Positions 32,465-43,272 of a stretch of 64,000 nucleotides of DNA are shown here, piece after piece. The DNA lies in contig NC_134398.1 of assembly GCF_050003625.1 (NCBI RefSeq), positions 203,664,583-203,728,582 on the forward strand, read 5' to 3'. The notes below the pieces were generated by a model. The model was not told the origin of the DNA and searched no databases. It saw nothing but the letters and a program-made list of their open reading frames with translations. Origin of the DNA: Haematobia irritans (lineage: Eukaryota > Arthropoda > Insecta > Diptera > Muscidae). Both the position numbers and the translations under genes were made by a program. Numbering within the stretch: position 1 is the first letter of the stretch; the number at the start of each line of letters is the position of its first letter.

Positions 32465-33314
32465 GAAAGTTAGCTGATAAGTCCCCGGTCTGACACATAG
32501 ATGGCGTCGCTAGTATTAAATGCATATTATTTTTATATAGTACCAACCTTCAAATGATTCGTGTCAAAATTTGACGTCTGTAAGTCAATTAGTTTGTGAG
32601 ATAGAGCGTCTTTTGTGAAGCAACTTTTGTTATTGTGAAAAAAAATGGAAAAAAAGGAATTTCGTGTTTTGATAAAATACTGTTTTCTGAAGGGGAAAAA
32701 TACGGTGGAAGCAAAAACTTGGCTTGATGAATTTCTGGACTGAATTTCCGGACTCTGCCCCAGGGAAATCAACAATAATTGATTGGTATGCAAAATTCAA
32801 GCTTCGTGAAATGAGCACGGAGGACGGTGAACGCAGTGGACACCCGAAAGAGGTGGTTACCGACGAAAACATCAAAAAAATCCTCAAAATGATTTTGAAT
32901 GACCGTAAAGTGAAGTTGATCGAGATAGCAGAGGCCTTAAAGATATCAAAGGAACGTGTTGGTCATATCATTCATCAATATTTGGATATGCGGAAGCTCT
33001 GTGCAAAATGGGTGCCGCGCGAGCTCACATTTGACCAAAAAAAACAACGTGTTGATGATTCTGACCCAGCGACTTTTTCTTGTTCTCAGACCTCAAAAGG
33101 ATGCTCGCAGGGAAAAAATTTGGCTGCAATGAAGAGGTGATCGCCGAAACTGAGGCCTAACCGAAGGAGTACTACCAAAATGGTATCAAAAAATTGGAAG
33201 GTCGCTATAATCGTTGTATCGCTCTTGAAGGGAACTATGTTGAATAATAAAAACGAATTTTGACAAAAAAATGTGTTTTTCTTTGTTAGACCGGGGACTT
33301 ATCAGCCAACCTGT
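32465..33314 (+). mobile_element. Himar1/irritans-type mariner, internally deleted (850 bp)
   Basis: Terminal inverted repeats contain CTGATAAGTCCCCGGTCT on both ends: left GAAAGTTAGCTGATAAGTCC, right (reverse complement) ACAGGTTGGCTGATAAGTCC. Both are flanked by TA (32463-32464 and 33315-33316), the mariner target. The ends and the downstream ACACATAGATGGCGTCG match Himar1, the irritans-subfamily mariner of about 1.29 kb, so about 0.44 kb has been lost. It cannot transpose alone but keeps both ends, so it could be moved by a full-length relative. Confidence 0.95.
32645..33247 (+). pseudogene. Mariner transposase, missing catalytic core
   Basis: Starts MEKKEFRVLIKYC at 32645. A small insertion or frameshift near 32727 (after the TWLD-like stretch) moves the frame. 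The DNA-binding half is then intact: KSTIIDWYAKFK, ERSGHPKEVVTDENI and ISKERVGHIIHQYLDM (helix-turn-helix units), followed by WVPRELT, the linker motif of mariners. After RVDDS (33060) the sequence jumps to the SDF-FLF region near the C-terminus, removing all or nearly all of the D-D-D catalytic domain. The last part (GCNEEVIAETEA, then YYQNGIKKLEGRYNRC) is present in a different frame and ends at TAA 33245-33247. Confidence 0.93.
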
Positions 33315-33316
33315 TA

Positions 33317-33489
33317 CTTATCGTGGTCGGGCGATCTTCGGCTTTTACACAATTACTTCAGTTGATTGTCGTTAATGTTTGGGAGATGATACGCAGACAT
33401 AATCTGGTCTCATCCGTAGTGCAGAAGTCGTCTCGTGTCTCATGATAGTAGCTTCGGGTCGGGAGTACGGTTGCCAATTTGCAGATTAT
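33317..33489. other. Short unassigned spacer
   Basis: Relatively G+C-rich for this window (TCGGGCGATCTTCGGC, GTCGTCTCGTGTCTCATG). No feature recognised. Confidence 0.35.
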
Positions 33490-34755
33490 GTCAAAATTTA
33501 ATTTCTATAGAAAATTTTTGTTAAAATTTTATTTCTAGAGAAAATTTTGTGAAAACTATATTTCTAGAGAAAAGTTTGTCAAAATTTTATTTCTGTAGAT
33601 AATTTTGCCAAAATTTTATTTCTGTAGAAAATTTTGTAAAAATTTTATTTCTATAGAAGGTTAGGTTAGGTTAGGTGGTAGCCCGATGTATCAGGCTCAC
33701 TTAGACTATTCAGTCCATTGTGATACCACATTGGTGAACTTCTCTCTTATCACTGAGTGCTGCCCGATTCCATGTTAAGCTCAATGACAAGGGACCTCCT
33801 TTTTATTGCCGAGTCCGAACGGCGTTCCACATTGCAGTGAAACCACTTAGAGAAGCTTTGAAACCCTCAGAAATGTCACCAGCATTACTGAGGTAGGGAT
33901 AATCCACCGCTGAAAAACTTTTTGGTGTTCGGTCGAAGCAGGAATCGAACCCACGACCTTGTGTATGCATTGCACCACGGTGGCTCCATTTCTATAGAAA
34001 ATGTTGTCAAAATTTAATTTCTATAGAAAATTTAGTAAACATTTTATTTCTATAGAAAATTTTGTCAAAATTTTCTTTTTAAAGAAAATTTTTTAAAAAT
34101 TTTATGTGTATAGAAAATTTTGTCAAAATGTTTTGTGTAGAAAATGTTGTCAAAATTTCATTTTTTAAGAAAATTTTTTTCAAAATTTTGATGTGTATAG
34201 AAAATTTTGTCAAAATTTTGTTTTTTACAGAAAATTTTGTCAAAACATTTTAGAACATTTTGTTTCTATTGAAAACATTTTCAGCAATTTATTTCTAAAG
34301 ACAATTTTGTTAACTTTGTATTTCTATAAAAATTTTGTCAAAATTTTATTTTGCATAGAAGCCTTTGTCAAAATTTTATTTTTAAAGAAAATTTTGTAAA
34401 CATTTCATTTCTATAGAAAATCTTATTTTGTGTAGAAAATTTTGTCAAAATGTTGTTTCTATTGAACATTTTGTCAAAATTTTGTTTCTATAGAAACATT
34501 GTGAACAATTTATTTCCATGGAAAAATTTTGTCAAATTTTTCTTTCTATTAAAAATGTTGTCAAAATTTTATTTTTATAGAAAATTTTGACAAAATTTTA
34601 TTTCGATAATAAATTTGGTTAAAATTTCATTTTGTATAGAAAATTTTGTCAAAATTTTATTTCTGTAGAAAATTTTGACAAAATGTTATTTCTATAGAAA
34701 AATATATCAAAATTTTATTTTGTGGAAAAAATTTTGTTAAACTTTTCGTTTTGTT
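33490..34755 (+). repeat. 29-bp AT-rich repeat array, forward, interrupted by SINE B
   Basis: Forward monomers of the TTTTGTCAAAA subtype on both sides of the SINE. To the right, monomers with GTGTATAGAAAATTTTGTC and TTTTTTAAGAAAATTTTTT variants alternate in blocks. Confidence 0.87.
33659..33987 (-). mobile_element. tRNA-derived SINE copy B with TSD inside a 29-bp monomer
   Basis: Near full-length, reverse orientation: tail GGTTAGGTTAGG at the left, head GCACCACGGTGGCTCC at the right. Flanking duplication ATTTCTATAGAA (33647-33658 and 33988-33999) lies in an array monomer. The B-box region GGAATCGAACCCACGA is intact; about 16 bp of the A-box region is deleted after TTGTGTATGCA. Confidence 0.93.
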
Positions 34756-34932
34756 TTTTATTGTTGGTTTGTTCTTTAATCATTTTTGTTGTTTTGATGT
34801 CAGCTTAAACCATTGCGTTGACTAAACTACAAGGGTAGCTTAACCAACAGAGGAAAACAATGTTTGTCAAATGTATTTGAGCAAAGCCCTATGGACAGCA
34901 AGATGGTTGAATGGACGCACGTTTTGGAAAAT
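34756..34932 (+). mobile_element. Fold-back arm fragment
   Basis: GTTGTTTTGATGTCAGCTTA through GGTTGAATGGACGCACGTTT corresponds to about 150 bp of the left arm at 1661-1800, preceded by the ATTGTTGGTTTGTTCTTTAA extension. It ends abruptly in array sequence at ACGTTTT|GGAAAATTTTG. Confidence 0.85.
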
Positions 34933-35138
34933 TTTGTGAATATTTTATGTTATAGAAAATTTTTATTTTTATAAAAAATTTTGTCCAAAATTTATTTCTA
35001 TGGGAAATTTAGCGAAAATTGTATTTCATTAAAAAATCTTGTCACAATTTTATTTTAATAGAAAATTTTGTCAAAATTTTATATCTATAGGAAATTTTGT
35101 AAAAATTTTATTTCTACAGAAAATTGTTGTTTTTTTTT
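34933..35138 (+). repeat. 29-bp AT-rich repeat array, forward (duplicated block, copy 1)
   Basis: The block starting GGAAAATTTTGTGAATATTT and running to TTATTTCTACAGAAAATT is repeated at 35965-36175 with the same fold-back junction on its left. Confidence 0.85.
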
Positions 35139-35400
35139 TTGATCTCAGCTTAAAGCCATGCATTGACTAAACTACAAGTGTAGCTTAACCAACAGAGGAA
35201 AAGTATGCTTGTCAAATTTATTTGGGCAAAGCCCTATAGACTGCAAGATGGTTGGATGTACAGCTGTTTCGGAATTACCACATTCCTCATCAGCATCCTC
35301 TACTTGCAGCAAAACTATCAACCAATTATCAGAATAAATTCGGGTAATTCACTCAACCCAACGTGAACTACACTTGAACCTCCCGAAAAAGGGTTTGATA
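35139..35400 (+). mobile_element. Fold-back element, single-arm copy 1
   Basis: GATCTCAGCTTAAAGCCATG, through ATTACCACATTCCTCATCAG and CAGAATAAATTCGGGTAATT, to ACACTTGAACCTCCCGAAAA. It corresponds to the left arm plus loop of 1661-1920; the second arm is missing, so no hairpin forms. Confidence 0.88.
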
Positions 35401-35545
35401 GTCGGCTACTGCCTAAACAAATTTGCCAGCATATCTCTTTTCCTTTGCCAAACTCAAATCATCGATTTGTATGTATTTGGCTGGGTTTGTTTTTGAGCGT
35501 GCTTCCTCTATCTTCGTTCGTTTTGTTTGTTATTGTTGGCTTCTC
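35401..35545. other. Spacer between the two direct fold-back copies
   Basis: Unique-looking DNA including CAAATCATCGATTTG (a 15-bp near-palindrome) and, at its right end, TTGTTATTGTTGGCTTCTCT, the outer extension of the next fold-back copy. Confidence 0.55.
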
Positions 35546-35815
35546 TTCAATCGTTATTGTTGTTTTTTTTTTTTTTGATCTCAGCTTAAAGCCATGCATT
35601 GACTAAACTACAAGTGTAGCTTAACCAACAGAGGAAAAGTATGCTTGTCAAATTTATTTGGGCAAAGCCCTATAGATGGTTGGATGTACAGCTGTTTCGG
35701 AATTACCACATTCCTCATCAGCATCCTCTACTTGCAGCAAAACTATCAACCAATTATCAGAATAAATTCGGGTAATTCACTCAACCCAACGTGAACTACA
35801 CTTGAACCTCCTAAC
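35546..35815 (+). mobile_element. Fold-back element, single-arm copy 2
   Basis: Direct repeat of 35139-35385, nearly identical, lacking GACTGCAA within the CTATAGACTGCAAGATGG segment and ending ACACTTGAACCTCC. The identity suggests a recent tandem duplication of about 440 bp. Confidence 0.88.
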
Positions 35816-36320
35816 CTAAACCTAAACATTTTATTTCTGTAGAAAATATTGTCAATATTTTATTTTTGTAGAAAATTTTTGCAAAAGTTTTTTTCTATAG
35901 AAAATTTTGTCCACATTTTATTTTCTATGGGCTGCAAGATGGTTGAATGGACGCACGTTTCGGAAAATTTTGTGAATATTTAATGTCTATAGCAAATTTT
36001 TGAAAAATTTTATTTTTATAAAAAATTTTGTCCAAATTTTATTTCCATGGGAAATTTAGTAAAAATTGTATTTCTTTAGATAATCGTGTTACAATTTTAT
36101 TTTAATAGAACATTTTGTCAAAATTTTATATCTATAGGAAATTTTGTAAAAATTTTATTTCTACAGAAAATTTTATCAAAATTTTATTTCTGTAGAAAAT
36201 ATTGTCAATATTTTATTTTTTAGAAAATTTTTGCAAAAGTTTATTTCTATATAAAATTTTGTAAAAATTTTATTCCTATAGAAAAATTTGTAAACATTTT
36301 ATTTTGTATAGAAAATGTTC
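35816..36320 (+). repeat. 29-bp AT-rich repeat array, forward, with embedded fold-back arm piece
   Basis: 35930-35962 (GGGCTGCAAGATGGTTGAAT, then GGACGCACGTTTCGG) is a short fold-back piece. The array block after it repeats 34933-35138. The rest are ordinary forward monomers, ending at TGTATAGAAAATGTTCCAAC. Confidence 0.85.
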
Positions 36321-36396
36321 CAACTCCAGCAAAATCTTCAGACTTCGACTCCAAGACTCCGTCCCCGACACCACAGCGTCTGTAGATGAAATGTAT

Positions 36397-36425
36397 GCCC
36401 GAATGACTGAGAGGTGGAACTGTAG
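36397..36425 (+). repeat. Isolated 29-bp monomer of the G+C-richer minisatellite
   Basis: GCCCGAATGACTGAGAGGTG followed by GAACTGTAG fits the 40.5-45 kb minisatellite monomer (GCCCGAAGGTCTCAGTGGTG plus GAACTATAG) at most positions and has exactly its length. It stands alone, about 70 bp beyond the end of an AT-rich 29-bp array. Confidence 0.7.
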
Positions 36426-38019
36426 CCTGTAACTTGTCATCTCAAATTCCGTTTAGATTACGAAAATGATTTGTGCCCTAACAAATAATTGAGTTTACCA
36501 GTAGAATATTATATTTGTGAGCAATTTTCCTGTATGTACCATATTATTTATGGTGGACCGTGTATCGCCTAAAAATATGCAAGAAAATGTTCTACATTGG
36601 ATAAACCGAATTAACCTCCTGAATATTAAATTTCAGGTAGTGGCTTTCAATAAAATGAAGATAATATGATTATTAAGTTAGTGAGAATCTAAATTGAAAA
36701 AAGTTATTCCAGAATTCGACATACATCAAAGGAAGCTATGAAGCCACATAAAAGTAAAAAAAATAACAAAAAATATTATTGACGTGCAAATATATTTTTT
36801 TCTAAAATATTTGAAAGGATTTTTGAAATTCCAAAAACTAAATGTTTATTGTAAATCCAATAAAATTACTACCCTCTCATATCTTTAACTATTTTTCATA
36901 TAATGTAAATTTAAAAAAAAAAATTAAAAAATCTCATTTCCATTTGAATAAGTTTATCATTTGTGATTATCATTCCACATGATATAAACTCCCTCCTCCC
37001 ACTCCACATCTACCAAATATCCTAAGTAAAATATTTGGCATTTTTATTATTATTTTGCTTAATTTCATATTTTCCACTTGACTGCAAATGACAACAGCAG
37101 TAGTAGCAGCAGCAATAACGCAATAAATGAATTCAAAAGGAAACTGTTGGGGGGCACTTCCGCATTATAATGAAAAATTACAATTGTTTCAAATTTCAAG
37201 CACAACGACAAAGAACAATAGACGACGACCAACAAAGAGCATCATAGAGTATCAAAAAAAAAAAATATTTTTCTACGATGACAAGACGGACAAATTACTA
37301 ACTATGTATACTTACACTTGAGTTTATGGGATAATTGTTTGGTAAATTATTTATGCAAATTTTTAAAATTTAAGCAATTTTTTTTAGAAATTTATAATAG
37401 TGATTGTTTAAGAGTCAGAAAACTGAAGGAGAACTGAAAAATAAAACTGAAATATTAGTATCTATGTTGGACAGAAGGAAATATACACGATTTGAACGTA
37501 ATTTAATTTAATTTTAATTTTAAATAATTTTATTTTTATTTTTTTTTCGACCGGAATAGATGATGTTGTAAATCTTTCTTATGTTCTTTTAAAATGGGTC
37601 ATAAATTGTAAAACTCTTATTCCATAAAAAATTATTTGTTTTTCATAAATACTCCTAAGGTTTAGACCAACATGGAATATCAATAAAATTTACATATTTT
37701 CCTTCGTTTACAATCGTTTACTTCCTATAAAAATATTTTTCATTTTTCCACTTCAGTTACATCCTATTGAATATAAATAAAATTTATTTACACTCCGGAC
37801 GAGGGTTGGTAGGTAATCGATGATGAAGACATCACTTTTCACACTCCATGATTTATTTTTGATTATGTTTTTTTTTCTCATAAATCTTAAATGATTTTTA
37901 AATATGAATTATGAGAGGGTTTATGAGTGTCTGTTGGTAATAAAAATATATACATTACATAGAACACTGTTATAATTCATAAAATATTCAATCGGCAAGA
38001 GACATTAAGGTGGGTTATG

Positions 38020-38250
38020 TCATATTCGATTAGTCGGCACATCATGGTGGATTGCGTACAAAACTACAATGGTCGTTCACAACCTCATTATCGCATCTAA
38101 TTTTGGGCCGATTGTTGTTCATTTCTGACTTACTGGAGGAAAACTAAGCCTTAAGGATCCACAAGAAGTGAAATCTGGGGGTCAATTTACGCCGGGGCTA
38201 TATCTACTTAGAGGCCGACATGGGATAACGGCTGCCACTCTACAAAAAAA
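38020..38250 (+). mobile_element. Decayed TATACCC-type repeat fragment
   Basis: CATGGTGGATTGCGTACAAA, then AATCTGGGGGTCAATTTACG, GGGGCTATATCTACTTA and GGCCGACATGG follow the order of 7200-7520 with many changes. No ends preserved. Confidence 0.6.
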
Positions 38251-38480
38251 AAATAATCTATTAAAATTTGAAGAAAAAAATAAAATACAAAATTCTATTT
38301 TTCACTTTTTGGTCAAGTTTTTGTGGTTATTATGAAAAAACAAAATCCTTCTTCGAAAGACATGTTTTATTATTTTGTTTTAGAAGCTTATTTGATGATG
38401 ACTCCACATAGCTACAAATATAAAAATGTGTCGAATTTGTAACTATTTTTAGAAGGGAAAATTACTACTTCTACAAAGAG

Positions 38481-40490
38481 AATAAATAGAGAATTTTATC
38501 AAAATTTTATACCTATAGCAAATTTTGTCAAAATTGTATTTCTATAGAAAATTTTGTCAATATTTTATTTCGATAGAAAATTTTGTCAAAATTTTACTTC
38601 GTCAACATTTTGTTTCTATAGAAAATTTTGTCAATATTTTATATCTATAGAATATTTTGTCATTTTTTTTGTTTCTACAGAAAATTTTGTCGTATTTCTA
38701 TCGTATTTCTATACAAAATTTTGTCAATATTTCATTTCTATGGCGAATTTTGTAAAAATATATTTTCTATAGCGAATTTTATCAAGATTTCATTTCTATA
38801 GGAAATTTTGTCAAAATTTAATTTCTATTGGAATTTTTTTCCAAATTTTATTTCTGTAGATAATTTTGTCAAAATTTTACTTCTATAGAAAATATTTTCC
38901 AAATTTAATTTATATAGAAAATTTTGTCAAAATTTCATCATTATCGGAAATTTTGCCAAAATTTTCTTTTTATATCTATAGAAGATTCTCTAGAGAACGT
39001 TTTGTCGGAATTTTAGTTCTATAGAACATTTCGCAAAATTTTATTTTTGAAGAAAATTTTTCCCAAGTATTTTGCCAAAAGTTTATTTCTATAGAAACTT
39101 TTCCCAAAGTTGTTTTTTTCTATAGAAAATTTTGACAAATTTTTATTTTTAAAGAAAATTTTGCTAAAATTTCATTTCTATAGGATTTTTTTTAATTCTA
39201 TTTCTGTATAAAATTTTACTTCTATAGAAAATTTTGTCAAAATTTCATCTCTATCGGAAATTTTGTCAACATTTTATTTCTATAGAAAATTTTGTCAAAA
39301 TTTTACTTCGTCAACATTTCGTTTCTATAGAAAATTTTGTCAATATTTCATATCTATAGAATATTTTGTCATTTTTTTTGTTTCTACAGAAAATTTTGTC
39401 AAAATTTTCTTTCTATAGGATTTTTTTTCAAAATTTGATTTCTATCAGAAAATTTTCCAAAAAGATTTACGAAATTTAATTTATATAGAAAATTTTGTCA
39501 AAATTTCATTATTATCGGAAATTTTGCCAAAATATTATTTTTATATCTATAGAAAATTCTCTAGAGAAAGTTTTGTCGGAATTTTATTCCTATAGAACAT
39601 TTCGCAAAATTTTATTTCTTTAGAAAAATTGTCCAAAGTTTTTTATTGAAAACTTTGCTAAAAGTTTATTTCAATAGAAACTTTTCCCAAAGTTGTTTTT
39701 TTTTCTATAGAAAATTTTGCCAAATTTTTATTTTTAAAGAAAATTTTGCTAAAATTTCATTTCTATCGGAGTTTTTTTAAATTTTATGTCTGTACAAAAT
39801 TTTGTCAAAATTTTACTTATATAGAAAATTTTGTCAAAATTTCATCTGTATCGGAAATTTTATCAACATTTTATTTCTATAGAAAATTTTGTCAAAATTT
39901 TACTTCGATAGAAAATGTTGTCAAAATTTCATCTCTATCGGAAATTTTGTCAACATTTTATTTCTATAGAAAATGTTGTCAATATTTTATATCTATAGAA
40001 TATTTTGTATTTTTTTTTTGTTTCTACAGAAATTTTTGTCAAAATTTCATTTCTATAGGATTTTTTTTTTCAAAATATCATTTCAATCATTTCAATTCTA
40101 TAGAAAATTTTGCCAAATTTTTATTTTTAAAGAAAATTTTGCTAAAATTTCATTTCTTTCGGATTTTGTTTTTTTTAATTTTATGTCTGTACAAAATTTT
40201 GTCAAAATTTTACTTCTATAGAAAATTTTGTCAAAATTTCATTTCTATAGGAAATTTTTTCAAAATTTCATTTCCATCGGAAATTTTGCCAAAGTTTGTT
40301 TTTCTATAGAAAATTTTGTTAAAATTTTATTTGTATAAACAATTTTGTCAAAATTTTATTTCTTTAGGAAATTTTTGGAAAAAAATTTTTCGATAGAAAT
40401 TTTTGACAAAAATTTGTTTTTATAGAAAATTTTGTCAAAATTTTATTTCTATAGAAACTTTTGCCAAAATTTTATTTCTATAGAAAATCG
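38481..40490 (+). repeat. 29-bp AT-rich repeat array, forward, with ~710-bp higher-order repeats
   Basis: A marker (AAAATTTTACTTCGTCAACA, then TTTTATATCTATAGAATATT and TTTTTTTTGTTTCTACAG) occurs at about 38590 and 39300 and, changed, at 39895-40030. A second marker (TATATCTATAGAAGATTCTC, then TAGAGAA) at 38970 recurs near 39540. The array ends in direct contact with the G+C-richer minisatellite at 40490. Confidence 0.87.
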
Positions 40491-42115
40491 CCCGTAATAT
40501 AAGCCCGAATTTATCAGTGGACACTCTGTCTTTATGCCCGAAGCTCTCAGTGATGAAAACATAAGCCCAATTATCTCAGTAGGAAAACTCAATGGTGAAA
40601 ATATAGGGCCAGGAATTTCAGTGGTACAAATATAGACCAGAGTGTCTCTCAAAACTATAGGCCCGAAAGTCTCAATGGTTGTGACCGAAGACCCGAATGT
40701 ATCTGTGGTGAAACTGTAGGTCCGAAAACCTCAGTTGAGGAACTCTATGCCGAAAGATCTCGGCGGAGCAACAGTATGTCCGAAAGATTCAATGATGGTG
40801 TTTTAGGACCGGAATCTCAGTGGTGTAAATATAGGCCAAAGTGTCTCAGTAGTAGACCTATTGACCTGAAAGTCACTGTGATGGAAGGTGGAATAAAAGG
40901 TCTAAGTGTCTCAATTACATACCGCAAGTATTTAATGGTAAAACTGTAGATCCGAGGTCTTAGTGGAAAAACTATTGGCCTAAAGTCTCTGTGGCGTAAA
41001 GTGGAATAAAATATCTCATTGCGTGAATTACAGACGCAGGGTCGATGATGGACCTTTAAATACGAAGGACTCATTGTGGTAACTGAAGACCGGAACGTCT
41101 CAAAGGTGGAAAGGTTGACACGAAGGTTTCAATAAGGAAATTGTGCAACCAAAAATTTTCATACGGAAACTATAGACCTGTCGGTCTCAGTTGGGGGACT
41201 TTATGCCCGAAGATTTCAGACTCGAAAGGGTCAATGGTGGATCTTCAAATACGAAGGACTCATTGTGGTAACTGTAGACCGGAACGTCTCAGAGGTGGAA
41301 AGGTTGGCACGAAGGATTCAATAAGGAAATTATGCAACCAACAATTTCCATGCGGATACTATAGACCTGTCGGTCTCAGTTGGGGGACTTTATGCCCGAA
41401 GATTTCAGTGGTGGAAATATAAGACCAAATGTCTCAGTGCAGGAACTGTAGGTTCTATAGACTCAGTGGGGGAACTGTAGAGCCGGTGATCTCATTGGTA
41501 TAAAAGTAGACAGGGGGTCTAAGTGAGAGAACTATAGACCAAATGGTGTCAATGATGAAACTGTATGCCCGAAGGTCTCAATAGTGGAAGTAGAACAAAC
41601 GCTCTTAGTATGTGAAGTGTATGCTCAAAGGCAACAATGGTGGAGCTATAGATTCGAAGATCTCATTGATGTAACTGTAGACCGAAAGGTCTCAGAGGTG
41701 GAAATATTGACACTAACGTTTCTGCGAAGAAAATGAAAATTAAAAAAGAATTAACTTTATGTCCGAAGGTCCCAGTGGTGAAAGCTATCTCCGAATGTCT
41801 CATTGGACAAAATGTATTTCCATTAGGTCTTTCGGATCGAACTACAAGAACGTAAATCTCAGTGATGTAAATATAGGACTCATATAGGCGTCTCAGTAGT
41901 GAAACTATAGGCCCGAAAGCCTCAATAGTAGAAATCCAGTCTCGAAAGACTCAATCGTAGGAATATAGATCCGAAGATGGAACAGTTGACTAGAAAGAAA
42001 TTCTTGGACCCAACATTGTGGTACCGTATATCCGAGGTCTTAGTAGGAGAACTGTTGGCCTAAAGTTGATTGCGGTGGAAGGTGGAACAACAGGTCCCAG
42101 CAGGAGGAGGTTAGG

Positions 42116-43272
42116 CTCAAAGGTCTCGTTGATGCAACTGCAGACCAAACGGTCTCAGAGGTGGAACTATAGACACAAAGGTAGAAGCGGGGAAACTGTT
42201 GAACAAAAATTCCCAGTGTGGCAGCTATAAGCCCGACGGTCTCAGAAGGTCTGATTGGTGGAAATATAAACCCAAATGTCACGGTGGAGAAACTGTAGGT
42301 CCGAAAGTCTCAATGGTGGTATTGTAAGGCCGAAAATCTCAGTGAATTAAATATAGGCCAGAGGGTCTCAGTGATGAATCTATGGGCCTGGAGGCCTTAA
42401 TGATGGAACAGTATATCCGAGGGCTCAGTGTGAGAACTATTGACATGAAGGTCTCATAAATATCTCAATTGTAGAACTATAACTCCGAATGTTTCCGAGG
42501 ACCGAGGTGGAACAGTTGACACGAAGGTATCAGTGGGGGAGCTATTGACCTGACAGTGGCAGCAGTGCAACCGTAGGCCATAAGGTATCAGTGGGCACAC
42601 TAAGTTCTCAGTGTTGGAACTCAGGTTTGATTGGAGAGAGGATTCAGGTTGCCCTGCCTCATGTCGCCTGATTTGTGACACTGCCTCATGTCGCCTGATT
42701 TGTGACACTCAAAGGTCTCGTTGATGCAACTGCAGACCAAACGGTCTCAGAGGTGGAACTATAGACACAAAAATAGAAGCGGGGAAACTGTTGAACAAAA
42801 ATTCCCAGTGTGGCAGCTATAAGCCCGACGGTCTCAGAAGGTCTGATTGGTGGAAATATAAACCCAAATGTCACGGTGGAGAAACTGTAGGTCCGAAAGT
42901 CTCAATGGTGGTATTGTAAGGCCGAAAATCTCAGTGAATTAAATATAGGCCAGAGGGTCTCAGTGATGAATCTATGGGCCTGGATGCCTTAATGATGGAA
43001 CAGTATATCCGAGGGCTCAGTGTGAGAACTATTGACATGAAGGTCTCATAAATATCTCAATGGTAGAACTATAACTCCGAATGTTTCCGAGGACCGAGGT
43101 GGAACAGTTGACACGAAGGTATCAGTGGGGGAGCTATTGACCTGACAGTGGCAGCAGTGCAACCGTAGGCCATAAGGTATCAGTGGGCACACTAAGTTCT
43201 AAGTGTTGGAACTCAGGTTTGATTGGAGAGAGGATTCAGGTTGCCCTGCCTCATGTCGCCTGATTTGTGACA
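42116..43272 (+). repeat. Recent ~593-bp duplication inside the minisatellite
   Basis: CTCAAAGGTCTCGTTGATGC at 42116 recurs at 42709. The following ~560 bp (to CATGTCGCCTGATTTGTGAC) are nearly identical, with only scattered differences (AAAGGTAGAAGC/AAAAATAGAAGC, GAGGCC/GATGCC). At the joint, GCCTCATGTCGCCTGATTTG is itself doubled (42652 and 42680). Confidence 0.93.

Larger units (their letters stand above)
36321..38480. other. Gene-free DNA, 2.2 kb, with a lone G+C-rich 29-bp monomer and an old repeat fragment
   Basis: 36315-36365 has CGACTCCAAGACTCCG-like tracts. 36397-36425 is a single minisatellite monomer (separate entry). 36480-38000 is AT-rich with no recognised feature; a 64-codon ORF at 37127 is not convincing. 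Confidence 0.45.

Noticed and set aside
33660..33675. GGTTAGGTTAGG runs resembling the TTAGG insect telomere repeat
   Set aside because: They are the 3' tails of SINE and LINE copies, present only next to the shared tail block. Flies lack TTAGG telomeres.
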